From Frondihabitans sp. PAMC 28766 (GTDB lineage Bacteria; Actinomycetota; Actinomycetes; Actinomycetales; Microbacteriaceae): a stretch of 64,000 nt of DNA. A program made the translations under genes and the position numbers. The notes under the pieces were generated by a model that saw only the letters and a list, made by a program, of their open reading frames with translations, made no database searches and was not told where the DNA came from. This document shows positions 18,061 to 25,968 of the stretch, piece after piece. The stretch's first letter is position 1, and each line of letters begins with the position of its first letter. The DNA lies in NCBI RefSeq assembly GCF_001577365.1, contig NZ_CP014513.1, positions 1,984,001-2,048,000 of the forward strand. The letters are read 5' to 3'.

Positions 18061-20630
18061 CCACCGCGACCCTGCCCCGACCCGCAGTCGCCCCCGACGT
18101 CTCGCCCTCGCGCCTCCGCCGGGCCGTTCGCTGGCTCGCCCTCGGGCCCGCCACCGCCCCGCGCTGGGAGCGCCCTGCCCTCTGGGGCCTCCTCGTGCTC
18201 TCGGGCTTCCTCTACATCTGGAACCTCGCGATCTCGGGTTACGCGAATTCGTTCTATTCGGCGGCGGTTCAGGCGGGGTCGACCAACTGGGAGGCGTTCT
18301 TCTTCGGCTCGTCCGACGCCGGCAACTCGATCACGGTCGACAAGCCGCCGGCCTCGCTCTGGGTGATGGAGCTCTCGGTGCGCCTCTTCGGCCTGTCGTC
18401 CTGGAGCATCCTGCTGCCCGAGGCCCTCATGGGCGTCGCGACGATCTTCCTGACCTACCTGATCGTGCGCCGGCACTTCTCGGGCGGCACGGCCCTCGTC
18501 GCGGGCGGCGTCCTCGCCCTGACCCCGGTCGCCGTCGAGATGTTCCGCTTCAACAACCCCGACGCCATGCTGCTGCTGCTCATGACGCTGGCCGTCTACC
18601 TCACCCTGCGGGGCATCGAGAGCGGCAGGATGCGATGGGTCGCCTGGGCGGGCGTCGTGATCGGTTTCGGCTTCCTGACGAAGCAGCTGCAGGCGTTCGT
18701 GATCCTGCCCGAACTGGCGGTGGTCTACTTCTTCTGCGCGCCGAAGCGCTGGGGAGTGCGACTCCTCCACCTGGTCGCCGCAGCTGCAGGCGTCGTCGTC
18801 GGCGCCGGCTGGTGGGTCGCGATCGTGACCCTGGTGCCGGCCTCGATGCGGCCGTACATCGGCGGGTCCCAGAACAACTCGTTCTTGCAGCTGACTTTCG
18901 GCTACAACGGCTTCGGGCGCCTCACCGGCAACGAGACCGGCAGCGTCACCGGCGGCACGACGGCTGCCGCAGGCGGCGGCTTCGGCCAGTGGGGCTCGGT
19001 CGGCCTGACGCGCCTGTTCGGCTCGCAGATCGGCGGCCAGATCGCCTGGCTGCTGCCCGCCGCCCTGATCGTGATGGTCGCCGCCTTCGTGGTGATGGGT
19101 CGGCACCACCGTGTCGACCTCCGCCGCGCCACGCTGCTGCTCTTCTCGACCTGGCTCGTCGGCACCGCGCTCGTCTTCAGCTTCGCCGGCGGCATCTTCC
19201 ACCCCTACTACACGGTCGCCCTGGCGGCGCCGCTCGCCGGCACGCTCGCGATCGGCGCGTCCGTGCTGTGGAAGGCGCGGTATCGCGGGGTTGCCCCGTT
19301 GGCGTTCGCCGGGGGCGGCCGTTCTGGCGCCCGCGCGGCCGCTTTCGCAGCTGATCCGCGTCTCGCGGCGCCGAACTCGCTGGAGTTCGCACCGCCGTCG
19401 CCGGTGTCGGCGCCCGCTCCGTTCGCGGCACCCGGGGCGATCACAGCACCCGGGGCGATCGCGCGGCCCGTCGCCTACCCGGGGCAGGGTGTCTCGTCTC
19501 CTGCCGCGTCGCATCCTGGTGCCGTGTCGTCGGCGGGTGCGTGGGCGCCCCCGAGCGCGGCCACCCTGGCGGCGCCGGTGCCCGCGCCCCTGTCGGCTCC
19601 GCGCTCGTCGCTGATGGCGGACGTCCGCTGGTGGCCGCGGATCGTTCTCGCCGCAGCGATCGTCGTGACGGCGATCTGGGCCTGGGTGCTGCTCGAACGC
19701 TCGAGCGACTGGCTGCCGTGGCTCAAAGTCGTGGTACTGGTCGTGTCGATCGCGGCGGCGGTGCTCGTGCTGCTGCCGTGGCGCGGGCGCGCTCTCGCCG
19801 TGGCGTCCGTCGCCGTGATGCTGGTCGGCGGGCTGCTCGCACCGGCCGCGTACTCGATCGAGACCGCGGCGACGGCCCACACCGGGTCGATCCCGTCGGC
19901 GGGGCCGACGGTCTCCGGGGGTGGCTTCGGCGGCGGCGGTGGGTTCGGCGGCGGCGGCGGGCGCGGCGGGTTCGGCGGCGGCGGTGCAGGCGGCCGAGGC
20001 GGCTTCGGTGGCCAGGGCGGCACGGGCACGGGCACGCGGCCCGGCGGGATCGGTACCGGTGCTGGCGGCTTCGGCGGTGGGGGAGCTGGCACGGGCGGAA
20101 CCGGAACCGGAACCGGAACCGGAGCCGGAGCCGGAACCGGAGCGGGGACGCGCGGCGGCTTCGGCGGCACGGGAACCGGCACCGGCGGCGGGACCGCGAC
20201 CGGCGGCACGGGCACCGGCACGCGTGGCGGCTTCGGCGGCGGCGGCTTCGGAGCCCGCGGCGGTGGGACAAGTGGTCTGCTCGGCGGCAACGGCACGGTC
20301 AGCTCGTCGCTGACGAAGCTGCTGCTCGCCGACTCGGGCAAGTACACCTGGGCTGCAGCCGCGGTCGGATCCGAGACGGCGGCGAGCTACCAGCTCGCCA
20401 CGCAGAAGGCGGTCATGCCGATCGGCGGCTTCAACGGCAGCGACCCCTCGCCGACGCTGGCGCAGTTCAAGGCCGACGTGAAAGCGGGCAAGATCCACTA
20501 CTTCATCGGCGGCACCGTAGGTCGTTCGAACGGCGGCAGCAGTGCGTCGTCGTCGATCGCGGCCTGGGTCGAGGCGACCTTCCCGTCGCAGACCGTCGGT
20601 GGCGTCACCCTCTACAACCTCACGAAGTAG
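18057..20630 (+). CDS. GT39/ArnT-like membrane glycosyltransferase with Gly-rich insert
   Basis: This 857-residue polytopic protein has the GT39 N-terminal pattern: YANSFYSAAVQAGSTNWEAF and SITVDKPPASLW with an acidic residue in the first external loop, then about 10 hydrophobic helices to about 410. A Pro/Ala linker follows, then two or three more helices, then a glycine-rich stretch (about 620-745), and a C-terminal external domain. It probably transfers a sugar from polyprenyl phosphate to a cell-wall or protein acceptor outside the membrane. It is translationally coupled to the upstream GT2/GtrA gene. Confidence 0.85.
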   Translation: MTTATLPRPAVAPDVSPSRLRRAVRWLALGPATAPRWERPALWGLLVLSGFLYIWNLAISGYANSFYSAAVQAGSTNWEAFFFGSSDAGNSITVDKPPASLWVMELSVRLFGLSSWSILLPEALMGVATIFLTYLIVRRHFSGGTALVAGGVLALTPVAVEMFRFNNPDAMLLLLMTLAVYLTLRGIESGRMRWVAWAGVVIGFGFLTKQLQAFVILPELAVVYFFCAPKRWGVRLLHLVAAAAGVVVGAGWWVAIVTLVPASMRPYIGGSQNNSFLQLTFGYNGFGRLTGNETGSVTGGTTAAAGGGFGQWGSVGLTRLFGSQIGGQIAWLLPAALIVMVAAFVVMGRHHRVDLRRATLLLFSTWLVGTALVFSFAGGIFHPYYTVALAAPLAGTLAIGASVLWKARYRGVAPLAFAGGGRSGARAAAFAADPRLAAPNSLEFAPPSPVSAPAPFAAPGAITAPGAIARPVAYPGQGVSSPAASHPGAVSSAGAWAPPSAATLAAPVPAPLSAPRSSLMADVRWWPRIVLAAAIVVTAIWAWVLLERSSDWLPWLKVVVLVVSIAAAVLVLLPWRGRALAVASVAVMLVGGLLAPAAYSIETAATAHTGSIPSAGPTVSGGGFGGGGGFGGGGGRGGFGGGGAGGRGGFGGQGGTGTGTRPGGIGTGAGGFGGGGAGTGGTGTGTGTGAGAGTGAGTRGGFGGTGTGTGGGTATGGTGTGTRGGFGGGGFGARGGGTSGLLGGNGTVSSSLTKLLLADSGKYTWAAAAVGSETAASYQLATQKAVMPIGGFNGSDPSPTLAQFKADVKAGKIHYFIGGTVGRSNGGSSASSSIAAWVEATFPSQTVGGVTLYNLTK
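20096..20142. repeat. Six-base tandem repeat (GGAACC-type) in the glycosyltransferase gene
   Basis: Successive GGAACC or GGAGCC hexamers encode Gly-Thr and Gly-Ala dipeptides inside the glycine-rich insert. The frame is kept. It is a likely site of slipped-strand length change. Confidence 0.8.
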
Positions 20631-20690
20631 GCGGGTCGGCCGGCTCTTCTCGCTGGCCGGAAGGCGTGGCGGCGGTACGACCGACCCCTT

Positions 20691-20750
20691 GAGTCCGTTT
20701 CCACGCAAAAAGCCCGAACTAGTTCGGGCTTTTTGCGTGGAAACGGACTC
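20691..20750. repeat. 60-bp perfect palindrome without loop
   Basis: The two 30-base halves are exact reverse complements, beginning GAGTCCGTTTCCACGC and centred on AACTAGTT. The inner GCCCGAACTAGTTCGGGC followed by TTTTT is a typical intrinsic terminator in both directions. It sits between the convergent glycosyltransferase (stop 20630) and tRNA-Arg (3' end 20815), so it most likely ends both transcripts. A diverged copy lies at 37291-37350. Confidence 0.9.
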
Positions 20751-20814
20751 ATGCCCGCCACTGCCTGGCGGCGCGCGGCTGAGTGGCGGGAACAACGCGG
20801 CGACCGGCTCAAGT

Positions 20815-20886
20815 GTCCCCCGGAGGGATTCGAACCCCCGGCCATGTGGGTAGAAACCACGTGCTCTTCCGCTGAGCTACGGGGGG
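20815..20886 (-). tRNA. tRNA-Arg (anticodon TCT), with two unpaired positions
   Basis: On the minus strand a cloverleaf is recognisable: acceptor CCCCCCG/CGGGGGA, D-arm GCTCAGCGGAAGAGC, anticodon stem CGTGG/CCACA with loop TTTCTAC (anticodon TCT), and T-arm GGGGGTTCGAATCCCTC. Pairs 1-72 (C-A) and 27-43 (C-A) are mismatched, which is unusual for a functional tRNA. No CCA is encoded. It may be a slightly degenerate gene or carry sequence errors. Confidence 0.75.
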
Positions 20887-20947
20887 AAGACGCCTGCCAG
20901 AGTACTACGTGGCCCCTGCGGGCAACGCTGGCGGCGTCGGGGGATGG

Positions 20948-22102
20948 TCAGTCGCGGTCGGGGCTCGTGCGTCGGCGCACCTGGCCTGCGCTGACCGGGG
21001 CACTGAACGCGGGCTCGCGCTCGCCCCCGTCAGCGTCGGCCTGAGTCGCGGTCCCGGTCGGGCCGGCCTCGAGGTCGGAAGGGCTCGACGGAACCAGGGC
21101 CCGCGGCGGCTGGACGACAGGAGCCGACACCACTGACGTTCGTACGGGGGCTGCGCCCGCCGCTGTCGATGCACCCGCAATCGGCTCGGCGCCAGCACCG
21201 TCGACGCCGGTCGTGCTGGAGTCGGCGACCGCGGCGGTTGTCGCAGGCGCGGAGGCGACCGGAGGCTTGGACGCTGGAGGAGACGAGGCTGACTCGGGTG
21301 CGGAACCCATCGGGCGGTCCGCCGCTATGACGTTCGCCCGGGCGAGATCTGCCGGGACGACCCCAGCGGGGACGACCCCAGCAGGGACGACGCCAGCCGG
21401 GACGACGCCAGCCGGGACGAGGGCCTCCGAAGGTGCCGCAACGACGGGAGCCTCCGCCGACGGAGTCACGCCCGCGACAGGAGTCGCAGTCGCTGCGTCC
21501 GCAAACGGGGCCGAAGCCGCAACCCCAGCCTCGACGACAGCAGGAGCAGCAGCACTCGGCCCGACGGGGGCCGGCGCGCCCGCGCCGGACGCTCCCGCGA
21601 CGGCGTCGTCTTCGACCCTCCACCGCTCGAGGTCGTAGCGGAAGAGCTTCTTGGCACGTGACGGCTTGGCCTGCCACTCGATGAGCCTGTCGCGCACGTC
21701 GATGAAGGTCTGCTCGGCCTGGAAGGTGAACGTGGCCGAGTTCACTTTGATGGCGACGATCTCGTGCTCGGCCCAGGTGGCGGCGAGGCCGGCGCCCGGG
21801 ATGGCCAGAAGCCGCAGGCGCACGGCGGCCTCGTCGCCGAGGTGCTGGGCGAACTGCTTCTCGTCGTGGCCGAGCGTCGACCACGTCGTCGCCTTCCGGG
21901 CTGACGCGATGAGCGATGTGACGGCTGCGCTCGTCGCCTCACGCTCGTGCGAGTCGAGCAGACGCTTGCCCATGCTGCGGGCGATGAGGGCGGCCACGGC
22001 GCCGGCCACGACGATGGCTATGAAAGGCAGGATCGCGTCCGTCAGGATGCGAGACCCCTCGCTCGATGAGAGCCATTTCACGAAATCGGTCCAGACGGTC
22101 AT
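20948..22102 (-). CDS. Membrane-anchored protein with Ala/Pro/Val-rich repeat tail
   Basis: This 384-residue protein has one N-terminal transmembrane helix (ILPFIAIVVAGAVAALIA, about 25-42), a helical cytoplasmic or membrane-proximal domain (about 45-165, HEREATSAAVTSLIASARKATTW to RYDLERWRVEDD) and a long disordered tail with repeated VPAGV. The family is not recognised with certainty; similar single-helix proteins are common in Microbacteriaceae. The tail is encoded by 15-bp repeats. Its stop is about 60 bases from the tRNA-Arg 5' end. No function is assigned. Confidence 0.7.
   Translation of the reverse strand: MTVWTDFVKWLSSSEGSRILTDAILPFIAIVVAGAVAALIARSMGKRLLDSHEREATSAAVTSLIASARKATTWSTLGHDEKQFAQHLGDEAAVRLRLLAIPGAGLAATWAEHEIVAIKVNSATFTFQAEQTFIDVRDRLIEWQAKPSRAKKLFRYDLERWRVEDDAVAGASGAGAPAPVGPSAAAPAVVEAGVAASAPFADAATATPVAGVTPSAEAPVVAAPSEALVPAGVVPAGVVPAGVVPAGVVPADLARANVIAADRPMGSAPESASSPPASKPPVASAPATTAAVADSSTTGVDGAGAEPIAGASTAAGAAPVRTSVVSAPVVQPPRALVPSSPSDLEAGPTGTATQADADGGEREPAFSAPVSAGQVRRRTSPDRD
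21351..21425. repeat. 15-bp in-frame tandem repeat (five copies)
   Basis: Five copies of a unit close to gccgggacgacgcca follow one another without spacers. They encode VPAGV repeats on the minus strand. Copies differ by single bases. Confidence 0.9.
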
Positions 22103-22148
22103 GCGGCGCAGACTAACCGCGCCACCGCGCCGCGCCGCGCTGCGACAC

Positions 22149-22517
22149 TCAGTTGAAGCGGAAGCTGTCGGTGGCGTCGGCGCGGCTCCAGAACTCGCCG
22201 ATCTCGACGAAACGGCGTTGGCGGGGGAGGAAGCGCTTGGCGCGGTAGCGCTCGCCGTTCTCGTGCATGAAGCGCTCGACGTAGCCGACCACTTCGCCGT
22301 TGGGTCGGATGACGCGGGCCAGGTCGTCGTGCAGCTGCACGAGGGTGAGGCCGCCGTGCGTCTCGCGCAGCGGCGCAGCGGAGGCGTACAGGCCCTCGGC
22401 CGGGCGCGGATCGAAAGTGAGGCGCGGGTCGGAAGTGAGGCGCGGATCGAAAGTGAGGCGCGGGTCGGAAGTGAGGCGCGGGTCGGAAGTGAGGCGAGGT
22501 TCGTGCGTGGTGGTCAT
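22149..22517 (-). CDS. Small hypothetical protein with N-terminal RLTSDP repeats
   Basis: This 122-residue protein begins with five or six copies of the hexapeptide RLTSDP/RLTFDP (about 8-37). It continues with a compact domain (about 45-122) with HGGLTLVQLHDDLARVIRPN, GEVVGYVERF and a basic RYRAKRFLPRQRRF, ending SRADATDSFRFN. The C-terminal domain looks conserved and may bind a partner or nucleic acid; no family name can be given. The gene lies 32 bases downstream of nothing in the same strand and is followed by the 20948 gene. Confidence 0.7.
   Translation of the reverse strand: MTTTHEPRLTSDPRLTSDPRLTFDPRLTSDPRLTFDPRPAEGLYASAAPLRETHGGLTLVQLHDDLARVIRPNGEVVGYVERFMHENGERYRAKRFLPRQRRFVEIGEFWSRADATDSFRFN
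22404..22500. repeat. 18-bp in-frame tandem repeat (five copies)
   Basis: Copies of gcgcggatcgaaagtgag and gcgcgggtcggaagtgag alternate directly, with no spacers. They encode the RLTxDP hexapeptides of the small protein at 22149. The array is coding and not CRISPR-like. Confidence 0.9.
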
Positions 22518-22595
22518 GGTGTCTCCTTGTCGTCGTCCGGCCGGGTTGTTGTGAACGATTCGAAGATATGTGCGACCACCGACATTCGAAGCGCG

Positions 22596-23042
22596 TCAGA
22601 ACAACTGCGCCACCCGGTACTCGAGGGGCTCCTCCAGCACGACGGCCGTCGACGTCCGTTCGATCCCCGGCACCGAGAGGATCGCCTGCGTCACCTCGAG
22701 CAGGTGCTCGGTGTCGCGGGCGACGACGTGGCAGAGCAGGTCGTCGGCGCCCGTGACGCTGAGGCACTCGACCACCTGCGGGATCGCCGACAGCCCCGCC
22801 ATCGTCCGCTTCCTGTCGGACTGCCGGATCGTCGCCGTGACGATCGCCCGCATGGGCAGCCCGAGCGCGCCCGGCCGCACCCGCGTGGACGACGCGCGCA
22901 GGTCGCGTCCTGCCGCGAAGCGCTCGAGGCGATGCTGCACGGTGCCTCGCGCGAGGCCCAGCAGGTCGGCCAGCACGGCGACGGGCGTTCGAGGGTTCGC
23001 GTCGAGCGCCGAGAGAAGGCGACGGTCTGTGGCGTCGAGCAT
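22596..23042 (-). CDS. Lrp/AsnC-family transcriptional regulator
   Basis: This 148-residue regulator has the Lrp plan: an N-terminal helix-turn-helix (LDATDRRLLSALDANPRTPV, then ADLLGLARGTVQHRLERF, to about 45) and a C-terminal RAM ligand-binding domain with VTGADDLLCHVVARD and GIERTSTAVVLEEPLEYRV. It is divergent from the decarboxylase at 23149 across 106 bases holding three TGATCA boxes. It probably senses an amino acid or keto acid and controls that gene and itself. Confidence 0.92.
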   Translation of the reverse strand: MLDATDRRLLSALDANPRTPVAVLADLLGLARGTVQHRLERFAAGRDLRASSTRVRPGALGLPMRAIVTATIRQSDRKRTMAGLSAIPQVVECLSVTGADDLLCHVVARDTEHLLEVTQAILSVPGIERTSTAVVLEEPLEYRVAQLF

Positions 23043-23081
23043 GTCTATCTGTCCATTTCCGTGGCATCCTGCGGTCGTGAA

Positions 23082-23120
23082 TTGATCATAGTGATCACTA
23101 AAACGCTAGCAAATTGATCA
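23082..23120. promoter_or_regulatory. Putative Lrp-type operator with three TGATCA boxes
   Basis: The hexamer TGATCA, itself palindromic, occurs at 23083, 23092 and 23115 in the AT-rich gap between the Lrp gene and the decarboxylase. Two of the three are preceded by T and followed by similar bases. The spacing of 9 and 23 bases puts copies near the same helix face. Assignment to the adjacent regulator is inference. Confidence 0.6.
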
Positions 23121-23148
23121 CAGAGGCAAAGCGTGGTGGGCTCGACGC

Positions 23149-24861
23149 ATGAGTGACCTCCCGGATGTCGTCAGTGTCGGCCAGTACCTCGCGCACCGCC
23201 TGATCGAGGTGGGCGGGCCACACGTGTTCGGCTTGCCGGGCGACTTCAACCTCACTCTGCTCGACGAGATGTTGACGGTCGACGGGGTCGAGTGGGTCGG
23301 CAACACCAACGAACTCAACGCCGCGTACGCCGCCGACGCCTACGCGCGCACGAGCCGTGGCATCGCCTCGCTCGTCACCACCTACGGCGTCGGCGAGCTC
23401 TCGGCGATCAACGGCATCGCCGGCAGCTTCGCCGAAGACGTGCCGGTGCTTCAGATCACCGGGATGCCGACGACTGCCGCCCGCACGACCGGCGCGCTCA
23501 GCCACCACACGCTCGTCGACGGCGACTACGACCACTTCTTCCGCGCCTACAAAGAGGTCACCGTCGCCGGTGCGATCCTCCGGGCGGCCGACGCGTCGCG
23601 CGACATCGACCGCGTGCTGCGCGCCGCTCTCGACGAGTCGAAGCCGGTCTACCTCGGAATCCCGATGGACATCGCGGCCGCGCCGGTCTCGTCCGCACCC
23701 CTGCGGCATCCGCTGCGTGCGACGCCCAGCGACTCGGTGGCGCTCGACGACTTCCGCACCGCGCTGACCGAGGCCTTCGCGAGCCGATTGGGGCCGCAGG
23801 ATCCCGTCACCCTCCTGGCCGGGCCCCGCATCCACCGGCGCCGGGCCGAGCACCTGCTCGAGCGGATCGCCGACCACCCGGGTGTGCGCGTGGCCACGCA
23901 GGCCAGCGCGAAGTCGATGCTGCCCGAGACGCACCCGGCGAGCCTCGGCATCTACATGGGGCAGATGACCCCCTCGGCGGCCACGCGTGCCGCCGTGGAC
24001 GAGGCGCCGCTGGTGGTCTTGGCGGGGACCGTGCTGAGCGACGTCCTCACCGGCTTCTACAGTCAGCACTTCGACTTCGACGCGGCCGTCGAGCTGGGGG
24101 TCTCGACGGCGCGGGTCGGGGCCGTGACGTTCCACGACGTGCGGCTCGAAGACAGTCTCGCGGTCGTCGACGAGGTCGTGGCGGGGCTGACGTTGTCACC
24201 TGGGCCGGCAGCCGACACCTCGTGGCCGTATCGTGCGGCGCTGCCCGCAGCCGCCCCGGGCTCTCCGCTCAGCCAGCACGAGCTCTGGACCATCGTGCAG
24301 AGCTGGCTGCCCACCGACAGCATCGCGATCGCCGACGCGGGCACGGCGATGTACGGCGCGCTCGAGTTGCAGATGCCGACCGGCACCGACCTGCTCGCCC
24401 AACCGATCTGGTCGTCGATCGGCTACACCCTGCCCGCGACGCTCGGCACCTCGCTCGCCTCGTCGCGCCGCAGCATCCTGTTCATCGGCGACGGCGCCGC
24501 GCAACTGACCGCGACCGAGCTCAGTACGATCCTGAACCGCGGGCTGACCCCGATCATCGTGCTGATCAACAACGACGGCTACACGATCGAGCGTGTCATC
24601 CAGAGCCCTGCGGCCGTCTACCAGGGCGTCGCGGCGTGGGACTGGGCTGCTCTGCCGGCGGCGCTGGCGCCCGGGGTGCCGGTGCTCACGGCGTCGGTCG
24701 GCACCGCTTCCGAGCTGCGCGACGCGCTCGCGGCGGCGGCGGGCGCGACCGACCGTGCGGTGCTGATCCAGGCGCACCTCGACCCGAACGACGCGCCGCC
24801 GCTGCTCGCCGCCCTCGGTGCCATCGCCGGCGGTGGGAGAGAGGCGCCGAGGGCCCGCTGA
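23149..24861 (+). CDS. Thiamin-diphosphate 2-keto acid decarboxylase (PDC/IPDC family)
   Basis: This 570-residue enzyme decarboxylates a 2-keto acid (pyruvate, indolepyruvate, phenylpyruvate or branched-chain) to an aldehyde. Visible are GLPGDFNLTLLDEML, the activating Glu in WVGNTNELNAAYAADAYART, the adjacent His pair in ALSHHTLVDGDYDHF, and the ThDP motif GDGAAQLTATELS to INNDGYTIE. All active-site markers of pyruvate/indolepyruvate decarboxylases are present. Control by the divergent Lrp regulator suggests an amino-acid-derived keto acid (Ehrlich-type pathway or auxin-like indole-3-acetaldehyde), but substrate choice cannot be read safely. Confidence 0.9.
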   Translation: MSDLPDVVSVGQYLAHRLIEVGGPHVFGLPGDFNLTLLDEMLTVDGVEWVGNTNELNAAYAADAYARTSRGIASLVTTYGVGELSAINGIAGSFAEDVPVLQITGMPTTAARTTGALSHHTLVDGDYDHFFRAYKEVTVAGAILRAADASRDIDRVLRAALDESKPVYLGIPMDIAAAPVSSAPLRHPLRATPSDSVALDDFRTALTEAFASRLGPQDPVTLLAGPRIHRRRAEHLLERIADHPGVRVATQASAKSMLPETHPASLGIYMGQMTPSAATRAAVDEAPLVVLAGTVLSDVLTGFYSQHFDFDAAVELGVSTARVGAVTFHDVRLEDSLAVVDEVVAGLTLSPGPAADTSWPYRAALPAAAPGSPLSQHELWTIVQSWLPTDSIAIADAGTAMYGALELQMPTGTDLLAQPIWSSIGYTLPATLGTSLASSRRSILFIGDGAAQLTATELSTILNRGLTPIIVLINNDGYTIERVIQSPAAVYQGVAAWDWAALPAALAPGVPVLTASVGTASELRDALAAAAGATDRAVLIQAHLDPNDAPPLLAALGAIAGGGREAPRAR

Positions 24862-24874
24862 TCCTGCGCCCCGG

Positions 24875-24936
24875 CCCTTACCTTTTCGGCGCAGCCGCCC
24901 CGCCCGTCGGGTGAGCGTCTGCCGAAAAGGTAAGGG
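24875..24936. terminator. Long-armed hairpin, family with CTTACCTTTTCGGC arms
   Basis: Perfect 16-base arms (24875-24890 and 24921-24936) begin CCCTTACCTTTTCGGC and enclose a 30-base loop. It lies after the decarboxylase stop (24861) and before msrA. A near-identical hairpin is at 45208-45265. Confidence 0.75.
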
Positions 24937-24967
24937 TGGCGGCAGCGGGCCGGAGTACCGTGTCGGC

Positions 24968-25495
24968 ATGACGACTTTCACGCTGGCCGGCGGCTGCTTC
25001 TGGTGTCTCGACGCCGTGTATCGCACGCTCGAGGGCGTCAGCGACGTCGAATCGGGCTATACGGGCGGCATCACGTCGAACCCGAGCTACGAGGCCGTCT
25101 GCACGGGCGTCACCGGGCATGCGGAGGCCGTGAAAGTCACGTTCGACCCCGAGGTGATCCCGGCCGACGTCATCCTCGACGTGTTCTTCACTCTGCACGA
25201 TCCGCGTCAGCTCAACCGCCAGGGCGCCGATGTCGGCACCCAGTACCGCTCGGCGATGTTCTTCACCGACGACGCGCAGAAGACCGAGTTCGAGGCCGCC
25301 CGCGACCGCGCGGCCGAGGCGTGGGACGGCGGCATCGTCACGACGATCCAGCCGCTGGCCGAGTGGTTCCGCGCCGAGGAGTACCACCAGGACTTCTTCG
25401 CCAAGAACCCCGGCCAGGGCTACTGCCTGGCGGTCGCCCTGCCGAAGGTCAACAAGATCCGCAAGTCGTACGGAAAGTACGTGCTCGCGTCCTAG
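24968..25495 (+). CDS. msrA: Peptide-methionine (S)-S-oxide reductase MsrA
   Basis: This 175-residue enzyme repairs methionine S-sulfoxide in proteins and free methionine. The catalytic motif GGCFWC holds Cys10; GYTGG, GHAEAVKVTFDP, DPRQLNRQGADVGTQYRS and the C-terminal KNPGQGYC with a resolving Cys are all present. The ATG at 24968 gives the usual family start. A much longer open frame upstream is composed of hairpin-derived sequence and was not used. Confidence 0.96.
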   Translation: MTTFTLAGGCFWCLDAVYRTLEGVSDVESGYTGGITSNPSYEAVCTGVTGHAEAVKVTFDPEVIPADVILDVFFTLHDPRQLNRQGADVGTQYRSAMFFTDDAQKTEFEAARDRAAEAWDGGIVTTIQPLAEWFRAEEYHQDFFAKNPGQGYCLAVALPKVNKIRKSYGKYVLAS

Positions 25496-25545
25496 GGCCC
25501 GGCACTCGCCGGGCTCGCCCGCACCACCGCATGAGAAGGAGCTCA

Positions 25546-25812
25546 ATGATGAGCAACGACAGCACTGCACCCACCGCCGGCACCACCACCAGCACCGCGG
25601 GCAGCCGCATGGCCACGGCGGCCGGCACCTGGGTCGCCGTCGGCCCGGCCGGCACCGTCGGGTCGATCCATCGCACCCATGACGGTTTCGCGATCCGTGT
25701 GCGCGACGATGCCGACTACCACGGCGCCTACCCGACCCTCGACGTGGCGAAGAGCGCCCTGCACGCCCGGCTCGGGGCGGGGGCCGACCGGCCCGAGTTC
25801 ATCGAGCACTAG
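25546..25812 (+). CDS. Small conserved hypothetical protein
   Basis: This 88-residue protein has a Thr/Ala-rich N-terminus and a compact region GTWVAVGPAGTVGSIHRTHDGFAIRVRDDADYHGAYPTL, then VAKSALHARLG. The sequence suggests a small beta-rich domain with one helix. A GAAGGAG ribosome binding site lies six bases before the ATG at 25546. No signal or membrane segment is seen. It follows msrA by 50 bases and may be co-transcribed. No function is assigned. Confidence 0.65.
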   Translation: MMSNDSTAPTAGTTTSTAGSRMATAAGTWVAVGPAGTVGSIHRTHDGFAIRVRDDADYHGAYPTLDVAKSALHARLGAGADRPEFIEH

Positions 25813-25968
25813 ACGTTCGGCGGTATCGAGGCCGCAGGATCGACGACGGCGCAGGACGCCACGCCTCTCGCGTCGTCCTCTCCTCCACAGCCGGGCCCGA
25901 GCGACGAGTTCTCCACAGATCGGCGAACTCCCCCTCGGGCCGGTGCCGTCCGAGGCGACACTCGTGGC

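Noticed and set aside
17817..20795. A 992-residue frame opposite the glycosyltransferase
   Set aside because: It is Arg/Gly/Ala-rich antisense of a repetitive coding region and has no start signal or motif.
22404..22500. Possible CRISPR array
   Set aside because: The 18-bp units are directly adjacent, lack spacers and encode an in-frame hexapeptide repeat; no cas genes are near.
24818..24967. N-terminal extension of MsrA
   Set aside because: It is translated from the hairpin and the end of the decarboxylase gene; MsrA proteins start at the ATG at 24968.
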